Source: JBBIND01 sp037444075 (GTDB lineage: Bacteria > Acidobacteriota > Terriglobia > Bryobacterales > Bryobacteraceae). Taken from it: 38,554 bases of DNA. The first letter of the stretch is position 1. The number at the start of each line of letters is the position of its first letter. This document shows positions 38,349 through 38,554 of this stretch, one piece after another. The position numbers and the translations under genes are program-made. The notes beneath the pieces were generated by a model, which saw only the letters and a program-made list of their open reading frames with translations, made no database searches and was not told the DNA's origin. Location of the stretch: contig JBBIND010000040.1 in assembly GCA_037444075.1 (NCBI GenBank), positions 1 to 38,554 on the forward strand. The letters are read 5' to 3'.

Positions 38349-38381
38349 TCCATCCTATCAAGTCGGCTGAAGAAGGATGGA
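38349..38381. promoter_or_regulatory. Inverted repeat upstream of glgP
   Basis: TCCATCC (38349-38355) and GGATGGA (38375-38381) are perfect 7-bp inverted arms 19 bp apart, centred about 39 bp before the glgP start codon. The spacing, near two helical turns, suits a dimeric regulator. No clear promoter was found between or beside the arms. Confidence 0.3.
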
Positions 38382-38424
38382 TTCTCTCCCTTTCCCGCTG
38401 CAGAGAAGGGTGGCCGCGCCACGC

Positions 38425-38430
38425 TATAAT
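38425..38430 (+). promoter_or_regulatory. Consensus -10 hexamer 8 nt before the XdhC-type gene
   Basis: A perfect TATAAT lies 8 nt before the ATG at 38439. Transcription would start 1-2 nt before, or at, the start codon. No -35 hexamer or Shine-Dalgarno was recognised. Confidence 0.5.
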
Positions 38431-38438
38431 CTTGAGCA

Positions 38439-38554
38439 ATGGACGTTTACGAAGAGTTGGTGCGCTTGAGGCGTGCCGGGCAGAAATGCGTGCTCGCGAC
38501 GATTATCGACGTCAGCGGCTCCATACCCAGCTTCCAGAACGCCAAGATGCTGAT
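38439..38554 (+). CDS. XdhC/CoxI-family protein, N-terminal fragment (3' end outside window)
   Basis: Only the first 38 codons are present. The translation starts MDVYEELVRLRRAGQKCVLA and continues TIIDVSGSIPSFQNAKML, matching the N-terminal pattern of the XdhC/CoxI family (a helix, then an LATI-x-GS-P-x-x-x-AKML segment). These proteins help insert the sulfurated molybdenum cofactor into xanthine dehydrogenase or CO dehydrogenase-type enzymes in the cytoplasm. If confirmed, it is a second molybdenum-related locus within 10 kb of the molybdoenzyme operon, though for a different enzyme family. Call rests on a short fragment. Confidence 0.65.
   Translation, partial: MDVYEELVRLRRAGQKCVLATIIDVSGSIPSFQNAKML

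Noticed and set aside
1..38554. tRNA, rRNA, CRISPR, insertion sequences, prophage genes
   Set aside because: By eye I found no T-arm/acceptor pattern, no regularly spaced repeats, and no transposase or integrase frames. A tRNAscan-SE or Infernal run would be needed to exclude tRNAs fully.

Overview
The window is high-GC, densely coded bacterial chromosome. The very large TonB-dependent receptor with an N-terminal carboxypeptidase-regulatory-like domain, the secreted Tat-type sugar enzymes, the LptE-like lipoprotein and the general gene set point to a Gram-negative bacterium of the Acidobacteriota, most like the Solibacter/Bryobacter group. This is inference from gene style, not from a marker-gene tree. 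No rRNA, tRNA, CRISPR array, phage or insertion sequence was recognised.

Layout. 1-7.4 kb: the 3' end of one threonine synthase, a small membrane protein, a complete second threonine synthase (thrC) divergent from a zinc alcohol/polyol dehydrogenase, then the two-gene agmatine-to-putrescine pathway (agmatine deiminase and N-carbamoylputrescine amidase), and a secreted heparinase II/III-type lyase. 7.4-11.1 kb: the TonB-dependent receptor with its own promoter, a palindrome at the predicted transcription start and a terminator behind it. 11.2-17.6 kb: an envelope-glycan-like run of genes, mostly overlapping by 4 bp (SAM methyltransferase, family-2 glycosyltransferase, two tandem paralogous polytopic membrane proteins, and a BrkB/YihY protein). 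17.7-19.8 kb: a secreted LamG-type protein followed by a small toxin-antitoxin module (UPF0175 + DUF3368) bracketed by an imperfect direct repeat. 19.8-23 kb: yebC, ruvC, a small secreted protein and a secreted thioredoxin-fold protein. 23-26.6 kb (minus strand): a Tat-type TIM-barrel sugar isomerase/epimerase, yjbQ, glmS and purS.

26.6-31.2 kb: a 114-nt sequence that folds into a long-stemmed three-way junction (the best candidate for an undescribed RNA), a terminator, and a minus-strand operon encoding an SDR dehydrogenase, a TorD-type chaperone, a four-cluster ferredoxin subunit and a Tat-exported molybdopterin oxidoreductase with no membrane subunit. 31.3-35.4 kb (plus): a tightly packed operon of psd, pssA, a diverged aspartate-semialdehyde-dehydrogenase homologue lacking the catalytic cysteine, an LptE-like lipoprotein and holA, i.e. 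phospholipid and outer-membrane biogenesis plus a replication gene. 35.4-38.5 kb: ribosomal protein S20 and alpha-glucan phosphorylase on the minus strand, then the 5' end of an XdhC/CoxI-type gene running off the window.

A recurring regulatory feature is a -10-like hexamer only 6-9 nt from the start codon (thrC, purS, the XdhC-type gene, and less clearly the sugar isomerase and methyltransferase), which implies leaderless or nearly leaderless mRNAs. Other genes have clear Shine-Dalgarno sequences, so both modes of initiation appear to coexist.
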